A stretch of 13,297 bases of DNA from Conoideocrella luteorostrata (GCA_032433595.1 JASWJB010000593.1:1-13297); one strand, 5' to 3'. Positions 1-8,183 are shown, numbered from the stretch's first letter. Program-made: numbers and translations. Notes: a model not told the origin generated them from the sequence alone.

Positions 1-1
1 C

Positions 2-157
2 TTGCCATCAATCACCTCCACAACCTCCTCTACCGTCAAAGACAAAAGCGGCAGCATTCTTTTATCCGATACTGAGTTCGAAACCCTCGTAGACGAGTCC
101 GTCTCAGCTCTGGGCTACGGAGTACACATGTATGTATTGTACGGAGTACAGTGGTAG
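2..157 (+). CDS. C-terminal end of an unidentified gene (partial, runs off the left edge)
   Basis: Reading from base 2, the frame stays open for 51 codons to a TAG at 155-157; the other forward frames and the reverse frames are interrupted in the first 100 bases. Third codon positions up to about base 115 are rich in C, as in the clear gene on the right, and the residues are a plausible Ser/Thr-rich segment followed by an acidic stretch (SDTEFETLVDESVSALG). The last 13 residues before the stop come from two TACGGAGTA repeats (116-124 and 140-148), each read as Tyr-Gly-Val, so the tail of the protein may be a recent addition caused by repeat insertion or loss of an older stop. No family is recognised. 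It could instead be chance or part of an exon that is spliced before the repeats. Confidence 0.45.
   Translation: MPSITSTTSSTVKDKSGSILLSDTEFETLVDESVSALGYGVHMYVLYGVQW
116..150. repeat. Two direct copies of TACGGAGTACA
   Basis: The 11-mer TACGGAGTACA occurs at 116-126 and again at 140-150, separated by 13 bases (CATGTATGTATTG). These are the first two members of a dispersed 9-bp family (TACGGAGTA) that recurs through the non-coding part of the window. Both copies lie inside the putative C-terminal reading frame at the left edge. Confidence 0.85.
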
Positions 158-615
158 TCGTTGCCGTTCCCAGCTATGTTTGCACACTTCGACAGCACAG
201 CACGGGTTTAATGATGGGAGCAGGTAAATCCAGCGGGAACTGCCGATGTCGAAAACACACCGCGACATGCTGTGTTTGGTATGCAAGACAGTTTTGGCCC
301 ATCCTGAAGAAGGAGGGGAGTGTGAGCGTGTCGGACATTTCTAGAGCCCATTGTTGAATGCAATTCGAATTAGGCATGGCTGCCGCGAGTCATTGCTCTG
401 TCTACACCTCGACTACTCGGTACCTTGTATACAGATACCCGCCATCCCTACTAGCACAAGTAGTCAACTCCTAGTTCGTTAGCAGTTAGCATCTCTCGAT
501 CACATGGGAATGCATGGCGTCTGGAAATTGGGGACAGCGCCAATCCCGGTCTTGAAGTCACCGGGTGCGCTGGGCTGGGCGAATTGTCTAATAAGAAAAA
601 AAAACGCTTGCACCA

Positions 616-638
616 GCTACTACTCCGTAACTAGTAGC
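616..638. repeat. TACTCCGTA copy within a small inverted repeat
   Basis: An exact TACTCCGTA lies at 621-629. It sits in a 6-bp inverted repeat, GCTACT (616-621) and AGTAGC (633-638), with an 11-base loop. The flanking ACTAGTAG string also accompanies the copy at 6579-6587. Confidence 0.7.
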
Positions 639-1293
639 CGATACTACCGTGATAAGTATGTACGTCGACAAGCCATCCCATCCATAGCTTGCTTGGCTGA
701 CGATACGGAGCAGATTACGTAGCGGACGAGCTTTTGCTCCTCCCGATATATTCATGCCGCATAACTACCGAAGTGAGTGATGCGAGCACAACTGGGTCTT
801 GACTGATCACATGGAGGGGGAGGAGGGCATCAATTACGGCAATCGATTCATTTGGCCTTGGGGGGAGGGGGAGGTTGGTTCCATATTGCACGGAGTACAG
901 AAGTATGTAGGTTCAAATAGATGACCGCAAGGGCCGGGAACGCGATGACGAGCCTTGACCTTGGGCCTCGAACCGCTGCAGCGCAAAGAGTTCGCGAGTT
1001 CAACTCAAGATCCGTTGGTCGGCGCCGAGTTTCGGTCCAGTCTGGACCCAGTTTCGCAGTTTCAATTCAGGGCCAGAGAAAGGGGGGGGGGATGTGGGAA
1101 CATCGAACTGGTGGGTTTTGTTTTTGCCGGTCGTCTTCTCTCCGCCGAGGAAACACTAGAAACTGAACACACGATAGACAAGGAGTCCTGAACTATGTTT
1201 CCGGATGGAGCTGTGCTGCGGCTGAATAGTCTGGGGCACTTGAGTTTCATACCGGGCAACACGCAGAGCAGATTGGTTTTCCTTGAGGAGAAA

Positions 1294-1310
1294 GGGCGGG
1301 GAGGGGGGGG
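1294..1310 (+). other. G-quadruplex-capable G-tract
   Basis: GGGCGGGGAGGGGGGGG can be split into four runs of at least three G with loops of one base. Two more G-rich tracts lie nearby at 860-874 and 1082-1091. All are on the plus strand. No gene is close enough to suggest a role; this is a sequence property only. Confidence 0.55.
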
Positions 1311-2721
1311 CGTGCTCACTGTCCAAGACATCTCTGTCTTGGGATTATCCAAGGGGATTTTTTTTTGTCTTTTAAGCTATTGAAAGTCTAGAACTGAATG
1401 GAGAAAAGGCATTCAAGAGAGTCAGAACCAACGCCTCGCCTCGCCTTTGTTCTCCCACATAGCTGATTGGGGTAATTATCCCGGTGCCACAAAACGGAGC
1501 CGCAAAGACCGGAGAGTTTCTTTTTGTCGTAGGCGTTTGTTTGATGACGCAGGACAAGTTGCGTGAGCTATTTTCATGTTGGTTTGTTTCCTTTGGTTCA
1601 CTGCCGTGTTTTGGAGTCGTTGCGTGCATCACGGCAGATATGTCAGCGCCCCCGTGCAGGACTGGGCCGAAACCTGCAAAGCCTGCAAACCGGCCATGAG
1701 TTAACGAAGCTAAGGGGAGAGAGAGGGGAATGGAGACAGAAAGAAAACAGGTTTGTCGTGATCCGGGAGTTGCCTTTCGTTGTCGTACCCTGCACGCCCT
1801 CTTTACATATCATATACGCCGTGCTTAGTTGCTCGATGGACTTGACTAACACGATTATGCAGCAACTCCCTCCCATTGTCACCAAAAGTGCCTGGCGTGT
1901 TTGGCTGCGACGTGGGCTGGATGACATGACATGAGGCCGGTAGCTGAACAGCCGTCAGTTGCTGCCCGTGACATACGGTGCAAAATGAAGCGTATTGAGT
2001 ATCGGCTTGTGCTGGCATATCTGTATGTCCTGCATGCTCCGCACTGAGCGTGAGCATCGACTTGTTTTGTGAACCAGGTCTGTCATTGCTGTCACGGAAC
2101 AGCACAACACCCAAGTGCTGTATTCATTCTGAGTGGCTAGCCGTGGAGCTTGCTGTTCAGATGAATGGTATGGGAACTGCATGCAAGTTCCGGCGTGGCT
2201 CTTGCTTGCTTAAAGCTTGCACCAATGCTTGATATTGTGTCGGCGAGGGTCAAATATCTATTTTATACGATGGAAAAGAGCAGTGTTCTACTCTATATAC
2301 ATTGTATATGATTCGTGGCGGCAAGTTAAACACAGTTCGAGCACCTGATCAATCAATTCATGCCATGAGACTTCCTGAAGCTTTTTACTCATATGGGAGC
2401 TCTGGTTGCATGGAACGCAGACCATCAGATTACATCTGTTTTACTCAAATGGGAAAACAAGCCCTCCATCACGTCTATTGCCCTTTGCCGTGTCAAGTCT
2501 TCAACCCCGGCAAGTTGGTCCATGGAGGGGGATGCTGAGGCCGAGCAAAATTCCCAGAGCAGCATGTTTTCTGCCTGCATTCTGCTCCTCTTCTCCTTCC
2601 TTGACCTCGAAGGGGAAACTATGTCCACTGGCTTCACTGTCTTGCAACACACACAATGATGCTGATGCTGGATGAAAAGCACTCCATACCCATGACATGA
2701 CGACTGGTCACATGCTGAACG

Positions 2722-4230
2722 ATGATTTGCGGCTTGCTTGCATGTCACCGCCCGCTGCTATTTTCATCGCCTTTCACATCCTACCTACCTTCTACAGCCT
2801 GGTCACGCACCTCCCGGGTCGGTAAGGAGCTTGAGTTGCACGGCATCCTTGATCTGCACTGGGTAGGTACGGGACGCGGCCGGAAGAGCTGCCTCCGCGG
2901 GGAGCAAAAGGGCACAGCAGCATCCATCGTCACGGCTACTCTTCCTCTCTTCTGCATCGGCCCCATGCACGCACGCCTTTTAGCCGCGGCAAACTGGGAG
3001 TTATCTCGGCACGATGCTTGCCCGCGGGAGGGAGTGGGGGTTGAGACCTCAACGGATTGCAACAGAGACGGTACCAGTGATAGATCGCTGGGCTCGTCTT
3101 GCTATATGTTGTCAGAGGTGACGCAGAAGCTGCCGGCCCGTTCGCTGTGTTGCATTGGCAGCGATGGGCAACATGCACGGCTTTCGCTGAGTCTTCTTTC
3201 CTGCTTCCAAAATAACCGACCGAGACGAGGGCATTGGTTTTCCCCGGTTCCCTTGCGTCTTGGCGCCGAGATGCGGGCAGATGACACCAGCCGGCACGGT
3301 GTAGCCTCCCTTGAAATTTACGAAACACCACATCCAGCTTTGAGTGCGAAACGTCACTGCAAACCGACGTATTGGCTGGTCTCATGGCGTGAGTCTCACC
3401 GCCAGATCATGTAAGTATGCCGCAGATAAAACTGTATCACACTTCTCTCAGGATGGAACCGGCTTGAAAATGCTGGTCGACCAGACGGCATATTCCCGTT
3501 CATCATGCCCTATTTGTCATGCTCACGACGTCAGCGGTGGTATCTGAAAACGTTTATATATGGGGTCTTGGTATTGCATGCACCGAAATATGACTATGGA
3601 AACCAAACCATACTCACAAGCTTCAAAGAGGGCCAAAATAGGCGATTTGAAGCGACTTCGCAACCAATAGGGCCACGCGGAGCATACAAGCGGTCTAGAC
3701 TGGGCTGCGAATATCTTGAGACGATTTGCGCCAGAACCGAACCCATCGGCGCAATTCAAATGCAAGGTACGGCTGCAATATCATGACGTATTGCGACGCT
3801 GACACCATGAAAATTTCTCTGCGGTGCCTCAGCATGCGAACCCTGCAGGATTTGGGATCCTCTGAAGATTCGGTCTGCGGGACGGTCAAGCAATACGAAG
3901 TGGCACGGGTTCAGGGTTTACGGGACGACTTTTACTGCTCGCCTTTGCGACATCCTCCTCTCTTCTCTGGTCTGATCGGGCCTGACTGATCCTTTCTGGC
4001 CGGTAAGTGTGACTGTGTCTATGGCTGATTCCACTCGTGGATGAGTCGGTGAACTGACATGCAACTAGTCATTTCCGCGGTTTCCACTCCTGAGATCCAA
4101 CACTGATTCGGGCAGGTCGTGAAGATGGCGGTGCGGTGAGTGGCTTCATTCCATTTTCTGGATTTTGCCGCGCCGGACGATTCATCAGTCAGTTACATCG
4201 GGGACTGTTTCAGGACAATCCTGTCGCGGC
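2722..4230. other. Non-coding stretch with one long but unconvincing open frame and intron-like signals
   Basis: An ATG-to-stop frame of 230 codons runs 2722-3414 on the plus strand. It resembles no family I know, is rich in Cys and Arg, shows no clear codon bias and is overlapped by a 149-codon frame on the other strand, so I do not call it a gene. Its stop overlaps a GTAAGT donor-like site at 3411. Further right, 4003-4068 has the full form of a fungal intron (GTAAGT, CTGAC, TAG), and 4136-4213 begins GTGAGT and ends TTTCAG. No long coding exon borders them. Confidence 0.5.
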
Positions 4231-4320
4231 TCCCTCATACGGGGGACAAATTACTTGGCCCTTCACACTAACCAAACCTCGGTGCAAATGGTCACGTAAT
4301 TTGTCCCCCGCATGGTCCCT
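4231..4320. repeat. Foldback (inverted-repeat) element of about 79 bp, MITE-like
   Basis: Bases 4240-4254 (CGGGGGACAAATTAC) are perfectly complementary to 4296-4310. Allowing three mismatches the arms grow to 25 bases each (4236-4260 and 4290-4314, 22 of 25 paired) around a 29-base loop. The string TCCCT lies directly left of the left arm (4231-4235) and one base right of the right arm (4316-4320), which looks like a target-site duplication. Size and form suggest a very small non-autonomous DNA element or a solo foldback; the family is unknown, and a structured RNA hairpin is the alternative. Confidence 0.55.
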
Positions 4321-5264
4321 CCCCTCTATCTCAGCGGGATTGCGTATCCGCCCAGAATTCCGGATATAAACCCAGGTCCGGGAACCGGCCTCTTTCGTGA
4401 TGCATGATGAGAAACGTCCCCATTTGTGACGGGGCTCGTAATTGCGGCAGCGAACCGGGGAGCGGGCCATGCAGCTTCAAGGGCGAGAGTGAATGATCTG
4501 CAGCATGTTCCTACCCGGTGGCCAAACGCTCCGTCAGCTCAACTACATGGGCTGAGCATTGTGTATGATATGATAACTACTCTCTCGAGCAGAGCAGGAA
4601 GGAAGCCCTACTGGAGGAGAGTCCTTCTCGCCACGGCGTCTCGAGACGACGGGACCGAGCATGCGGGAGAGCTTGTTGAACACAACTCGATGGACGATGC
4701 GGTACCTAACTAACTAGCGCTCTAATTAGTCTATGATGGCATTTTGCAAGACATGCAATCAATTAACGGGCAACAATAGGCAAAAAGTGGTACGCTAAGC
4801 CGGCACCAATACGAGCGGGCAGACGGGTTCATGACCACAACTACTGGTACCTACCCAGTTATCCTGGTATGAATACGGAGCAGCAGCACAGCCCAGAATG
4901 GGTGTGTGTGTTTGAATTTTTTTAATTTTTTTTGGTTTCTTTTCGTTTCTTTTCTTTTTTTTTGTTGCAGTTGGCAGCTTGCATCGTGAAAGAGACATGG
5001 TGGGGGGGGGGGCCTCGATTTTGGGTCGTGGTGGGACGAATGCGCAGCGGAAGAGGCTCCGAGGCTCCTCAAGAACCATTGAATGGCCAAACTTGGGTGC
5101 TGGAGACGATGCGTGCAACACCCGCGCGCTCCGTACTGGGTATCGTCTGTATCCATCACCGCGTCACGCCCTGCTTCCCCGAGCGACTGCCTCCTTCCCG
5201 CCTTCCTGATATGGCTTCGGTCCAGCTGACTAACTACTAGTACATGCTGTGCTGTCTACAATGG
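4321..5264. other. Intergenic stretch with simple-sequence tracts
   Basis: No supported gene. A TG repeat (4902-4910) runs into a long T-rich tract with occasional C and G that ends TTTGTTGCAG at 4970, which resembles a splice acceptor but has no matching branch point or strong donor upstream. A G-run follows at about 5000-5010. Partial copies of the dispersed motif (TACGGAG) occur at 4874-4880. Confidence 0.55.
4902..4970 (+). repeat. TG microsatellite plus T-rich tract
   Basis: A short GT repeat leads into about 55 bases that are almost all T, interrupted by AA, GG and single C or G. GTGTGTGTTTGAA from its start recurs at about 7507-7519 in a similar setting. Confidence 0.75.
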
Positions 5265-5309
5265 TACGGAGTATAGTATAGCCAGTATAGCTGGTATAGT
5301 TACGGAGTA
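5265..5309. repeat. TATAG cluster bounded by two TACGGAGTA copies
   Basis: Exact TACGGAGTA copies at 5265-5273 and 5301-5309 enclose several TATAG units. The centre contains CCAG-TATAG-CTGG flanked by TATA on both sides, so it can fold into a short stem. Just right of it, CCGTA (5312-5316) can pair with TACGG of the second copy. Confidence 0.7.
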
Positions 5310-5617
5310 CCCCGTAGCATACTGGCAGTAACTATGGTATAGGAGCAAGCAGGGAGAGAGAGGGAGTCAAAATGAGATGTGATAGTACCAGGCAGGAAGG
5401 AAGGAAAAGCAACACTGTTGCGCTGCTCATCCGGTCCTTGCCTCTCGCGCTCGCTCTCGCCCCGCATGAGAAGGACTCAGCTCGCAGTCGTCTCGTGGCG
5501 ACAGCGCATGAGGCGGTTAAGATTGTTCAATAAAATAAGAAATTCGAACTAATAAAATACATGTTGAACGTGAACTGCCACCCCTCCCTCCATCCCCACT
5601 ACTGATCCCCAAGACTG
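5310..5617. other. Intergenic stretch with two AATAAA hexamers
   Basis: Nothing coding is seen. AATAAA occurs on the plus strand at 5529-5534 and 5551-5556 in a locally AT-rich patch, a form compatible with polyadenylation signals, but there is no reading frame upstream for them to serve. A purine-rich run (GGGAGAGAGAGGGAG) lies near 5352-5366. Confidence 0.45.
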
Positions 5618-5644
5618 TACGGTGTACGGCGTATGTACGGAGTA
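5618..5644 (+). repeat. Three imperfect to exact TACGGNGTA units
   Basis: TACGGTGTA (5618-5626), TACGGCGTA (5625-5633) and exact TACGGAGTA (5636-5644) follow one another. The first two overlap by two bases, as do the exact copies at 6103-6118, suggesting tandem slippage of a 7-base unit with later point changes. Confidence 0.7.
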
Positions 5645-5700
5645 GTATGCATGCAGTATGCAGTAAACTACCTGGCAAAAAGAAAACAAAACAAAAGCGA

Positions 5701-5723
5701 GCCAGGCCAGGCCAGGCCAGGCC
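5701..5723 (+). repeat. (GCCAG)4 GCC pentanucleotide repeat
   Basis: Four perfect GCCAG units followed by GCC. A simple tandem repeat in non-coding DNA. Confidence 0.9.
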
Positions 5724-5771
5724 GCGGGCGTGTGATGCAGCGACTACAGTTGGATGTTTGTATGCACTCCG

Positions 5772-5806
5772 ACGCAGTGCTGCATACTCCATGCGGAGTA
5801 CTGCGT
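5772..5806. repeat. Nested inverted repeat built on TACTCC/GGAGTA
   Basis: Inner arms TACTCC (5785-5790) and GGAGTA (5795-5800) face each other across ATGC. Outer arms ACGCAGT (5772-5778) and ACTGCGT (5800-5806) are perfectly complementary, with a six-base bulge on the left side only. The right inner arm belongs to a one-mismatch motif copy, TGCGGAGTA. Confidence 0.65.
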
Positions 5807-5844
5807 TAGTTAACTAGCACACTGAACTATCGTATGTATGTGTA

Positions 5845-6015
5845 CACTCCGTACATATATGTGCGTGCCCCCAAAAGAAAGAAGAAAAAGCAAGCAGCAA
5901 AAGGAAGGCTTCATGAGTGCCCCTCCCCGCCTCCCCTCCAGCTGAAGCTAAAGCGAGCACGTGAGAACTGGCGGGATGGGTTGAGAAAGCGCCTCTTTAT
6001 GAACTACACGGAGTA
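5845..6015. repeat. Two one-mismatch motif copies
   Basis: CACTCCGTA lies at 5845-5853 (reverse complement TACGGAGTG) and CACGGAGTA at 6007-6015. The DNA between is purine-rich (about 5870-5910) and then C-rich, with no supported gene. A CACGTG palindrome is at 5958-5963. Confidence 0.55.
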
Positions 6016-6017
6016 CC

Positions 6018-6045
6018 GGTGATGGTGATGGTGATGGAGATGGAG
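6018..6045 (+). repeat. GATGGT/GATGGA microsatellite
   Basis: Tandem GGTGAT units grade into GGAGAT and GGAGCC. It lies directly right of a motif copy at 6007-6015. Confidence 0.8.
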
Positions 6046-6102
6046 CCGGTGGTTATCATCGTCGCCGCGCAGAGTTTTCCGTGTCAGTGTCAACTACGGC
6101 AG

Positions 6103-6126
6103 TACGGAGTACGGAGTAACTACTCC
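6103..6126. repeat. Tandem TACGGAGTACGGAGTA with an inverted half-copy
   Basis: Two exact TACGGAGTA copies overlap by two bases (6103-6111 and 6110-6118). They are followed after AC by TACTCC (6121-6126), giving a GGAGTA-AC-TACTCC palindrome at 6113-6126. Confidence 0.8.
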
Positions 6127-6237
6127 ATCGGTTCCTGCGCAGGTGCTGTTCCTGCTGTATGTACGGAGGGAGAGTGGGGTATAACTAGCTGCCTCTTGCA
6201 AGCGGCGCTTTGGTGGGCGACCCGAGTGATCTAGTAT

Positions 6238-6270
6238 GTACTCCGTAGTTACAGAGTAACTGCGGAGTAC
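6238..6270. repeat. 33-bp near-perfect hairpin made of inverted motif copies
   Basis: GTACTCCGTAGTTAC (6238-6252) and GTAACTGCGGAGTAC (6256-6270) are complementary at 14 of 15 positions around the three-base loop AGA. The left arm holds an exact TACTCCGTA and the right arm the one-mismatch copy TGCGGAGTA. A third variant, TACAGAGTA (6250-6258), spans the loop. Confidence 0.9.
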
Positions 6271-6294
6271 TTCTCTGTTGAATACTAGTAGTGT

Positions 6295-6308
6295 GTACTC
6301 CGGAGCAC
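6295..6308. repeat. 14-bp palindrome with a TACTCC half-motif
   Basis: GTACTCC directly abuts GGAGCAC; six of seven positions pair and the seventh is an A-C mismatch. It lies 25 bases right of the large hairpin. Confidence 0.65.
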
Positions 6309-6498
6309 CTCTCCGTTCTCCTAGTCCATCAGTCCATCAATCCATTCATCATCAGGCCTGTCTTGCATCTGCACATCTCAACACGTCAGCCGATGCAATG
6401 CAATCAATATGCCATGCCATGCAAGATATTGGCGCCGCTGCCCGCCGGGCTCATGTACGACCTCCCTCGTCTTGTCATATTCTCAGAACGGAGCAAAA

Positions 6499-6518
6499 CC
6501 CCCCCCCCCCCTCCCCCC
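6499..6518. repeat. C-tract (13 C, T, 6 C)
   Basis: A long homopolymeric C run, G-quadruplex-capable on the minus strand. Non-coding. Confidence 0.8.
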
Positions 6519-6578
6519 ACATTCGCCCGACTAACACGTCCTTTCTGTCCCTTGCTTTTCCTACTAACTAACTAGTAG

Positions 6579-6630
6579 TACTCCGTAACGTAGGGTTAGT
6601 TGGTTTAGTTAGTTAGTCAGTCAGTCAGTT
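6579..6630. repeat. TACTCCGTA copy followed by TTAGT and CAGT repeats
   Basis: An exact TACTCCGTA (6579-6587) preceded by ACTAACTAACTAGTAG is followed by TAGGGTTAG (6591-6599), then TTAGT units and a (CAGT)n run to 6630. The minus-strand reading of 6591-6599 is CTAACCCTA, one and a half units of the TTAGGG telomere complement. Confidence 0.7.
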
Positions 6631-6874
6631 CCTTCACGTCCTTCTATTTCTGCTATCTGGCTCCTCCGATCGCTGGCCAGCCTTTTCTTTTTGTCTCAGT
6701 CTGTCTTTGCTCCATTATTTCCATCACATTGCTGGCGGGAGGTGTGTTTCATGGGCGAGCAGATCCAGACCGTCCTGGTTGGACTCGGAACAGAGCAATA
6801 CCGGTGGTGGCATGTCTACAATGTCAATATAGCTGCGGCAGGCTATCTTATACTGCGTGTGCTGCATATAAGTG

Positions 6875-6922
6875 ACACAATACAACACAACACAACACAA
6901 TGCTATGCAATACAATACAATA
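6875..6922 (+). repeat. CACAA/TACAA pentanucleotide repeat
   Basis: Repeated ACACAA and ATACAA units interrupted once by TGCTATGC. Simple sequence in non-coding DNA. Confidence 0.85.
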
Positions 6923-7827
6923 TGCCACGAAACGTACACCACCAGCAAGTCCATCACGAACTACTTCTACGCCAGATTGGTTTATCTTATTCTCCCCTCC
7001 CCCCCCTTCTTTGGCCGTGCTTCAGGCTGACATTCCGCCGTGTGGTCATCGTACGAAACCAGACACGCCGCATATCGGCTTCCATCCGGATACCTATCTA
7101 CCTACCTACCTAGCCAGCCTGCGCATGGTAGTGATCCCGGGGTTCTATCCCCTCCTGCCATCTCATAACCGCCAATCCTCCACCACTGCAGCCAACGAAT
7201 CGATATGACATGACATGGTTTCACGCCAAGCCATGGATCCAGCTTTCGCTCGCTCGTCCTTAGTTCATGCTTCTCGCAGCGCCATCCATCCCACCAGCCC
7301 GCATGAGTAGCTAGTAGGGCTGCATGATACGTCAACAACTGTGGCCCCTCCTTCCCCCCCGGTTTGGTCACTTTTTACCGTTTTATGATGACCCAATTTA
7401 TATTCCTGTGGTGCAGCCATGGAAACGTTTTTGTTTATTCTGTGCACTCGGCTTGGTGTTTTGTAACTTTATATATACCTCCAGGGAGAGGAAGGGAGGG
7501 GAGGGGGTGTGTGTTTGAAGTCCCCCCATGCCAAACGAACCCGCCATCATGCAAACACTGTGCTGTTGCCCAGGGCCCTGATCATAATGCATCGTCTTCT
7601 GCACTTAGGCGTGCGGTGCGGTATGGATTTAGGCTGCTAAAAAGAAGACTTTGGATGTTGTACCTCGCCCAAAGGCCGTTGTACCTGCCTCTCGTCTCGA
7701 GAATACTAGTAGGCCCCTAGATACACACCACCCCGTTCTTCAGTCCTCCGGTCCTCCTGTCCTGTCGCTACTGGCATCGTGGGCTCTTCTCTGTCATATA
7801 TCACTCAGACACTTTATCAGGATGTCA

Positions 7828-7864
7828 TTTTTTATTTTTATTTTTATTTTTTATTTTTTATTTT
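7828..7864. repeat. T/A low-complexity tract
   Basis: Runs of four to six T separated by single A. On the minus strand this reads as repeated AATAAA hexamers. It sits about 1.1 kb beyond the stop codon of the minus-strand gene, so it is an unlikely poly(A) site for that gene. Confidence 0.8.
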
Positions 7865-8183
7865 CTTGCCCTTCCGCCCCTCGCGTGTGGAAACGGAACC
7901 ACTCCTCGCCTTGTCTGCCGATTGTCGTACCAGACCGCCATGCTGGAGGAACCATGGGACGAATGCCGCGGTTGACAAAAACAGGTTTTTTGAAAGATAG
8001 TCAAGGACATGGTCAGTCTGTCGTGATCAACTTGTAACTGATAGCCACAGCTAGCTGTGTACAATTTGAGTGAGTCACCCTTGTTTCTATAATGTAGGAA
8101 GCAGGTTGGGTTGGGTGGGCGAGTGTGCGCGTGGGGAGCTGAGATGGAGAGCGTGTGTGTGCTCAAGTCTCGCAAAATTGTTC

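Larger units (their letters stand above)
158..2721. other. Intergenic stretch, no convincing gene
   Basis: No frame here shows conserved protein sequence, a domain or consistent codon bias; the short open frames overlap each other on both strands. The stretch contains a TACTCCGTA copy (621-629), a one-mismatch copy CACGGAGTA (889-897), several G-runs (860-874, 1082-1091, 1294-1310) and a tandem ATGACATGACATG (1921-1933) that recurs at 7205-7217. An ACTAAC branch-like site followed by CAG lies at about 1842-1862, but no good donor precedes it. It probably holds the 3' end of the left-edge gene and unannotated regulatory DNA. Confidence 0.6.

Noticed and set aside
656..713. Plus-strand intron-like segment (GTATGT, GCTGAC, CAG)
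   Set aside because: Stops in the flanking bases and no coding potential around it; treated as chance.
955..985. tRNA B-box-like GGTTCGAGGCC on the minus strand
   Set aside because: The bases around it do not form a T stem, and no A box or acceptor stem is found at the right spacing.
2936..3385. 149-codon minus-strand frame opposite the 230-codon frame
   Set aside because: Arg/Ser/Cys-rich with no recognisable family; long overlapping frames on both strands in fairly GC-rich DNA are expected by chance.
3510..3617. Minus-strand intron-like segment (GTGAGT, GCTGAC, TAG)
   Set aside because: No coding exon on either side; single matches to the short fungal splice consensus are common by chance in several kilobases.
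5958..5963. CACGTG, the PHO4/NUC-1 type site
   Set aside because: It lies about 3 kb beyond the 3' end of GDE1, not upstream of it; a six-base palindrome is expected several times in this window.
6691..7113. 140-codon plus-strand frame
   Set aside because: It runs through the CACAA/TACAA repeat and shows no domain or consistent codon use.
7651..8037. 128-codon plus-strand frame with a hydrophobic FIFIFIF segment
   Set aside because: The apparent membrane segment is produced by the T/A low-complexity tract at 7828-7864; the rest has no coding character.
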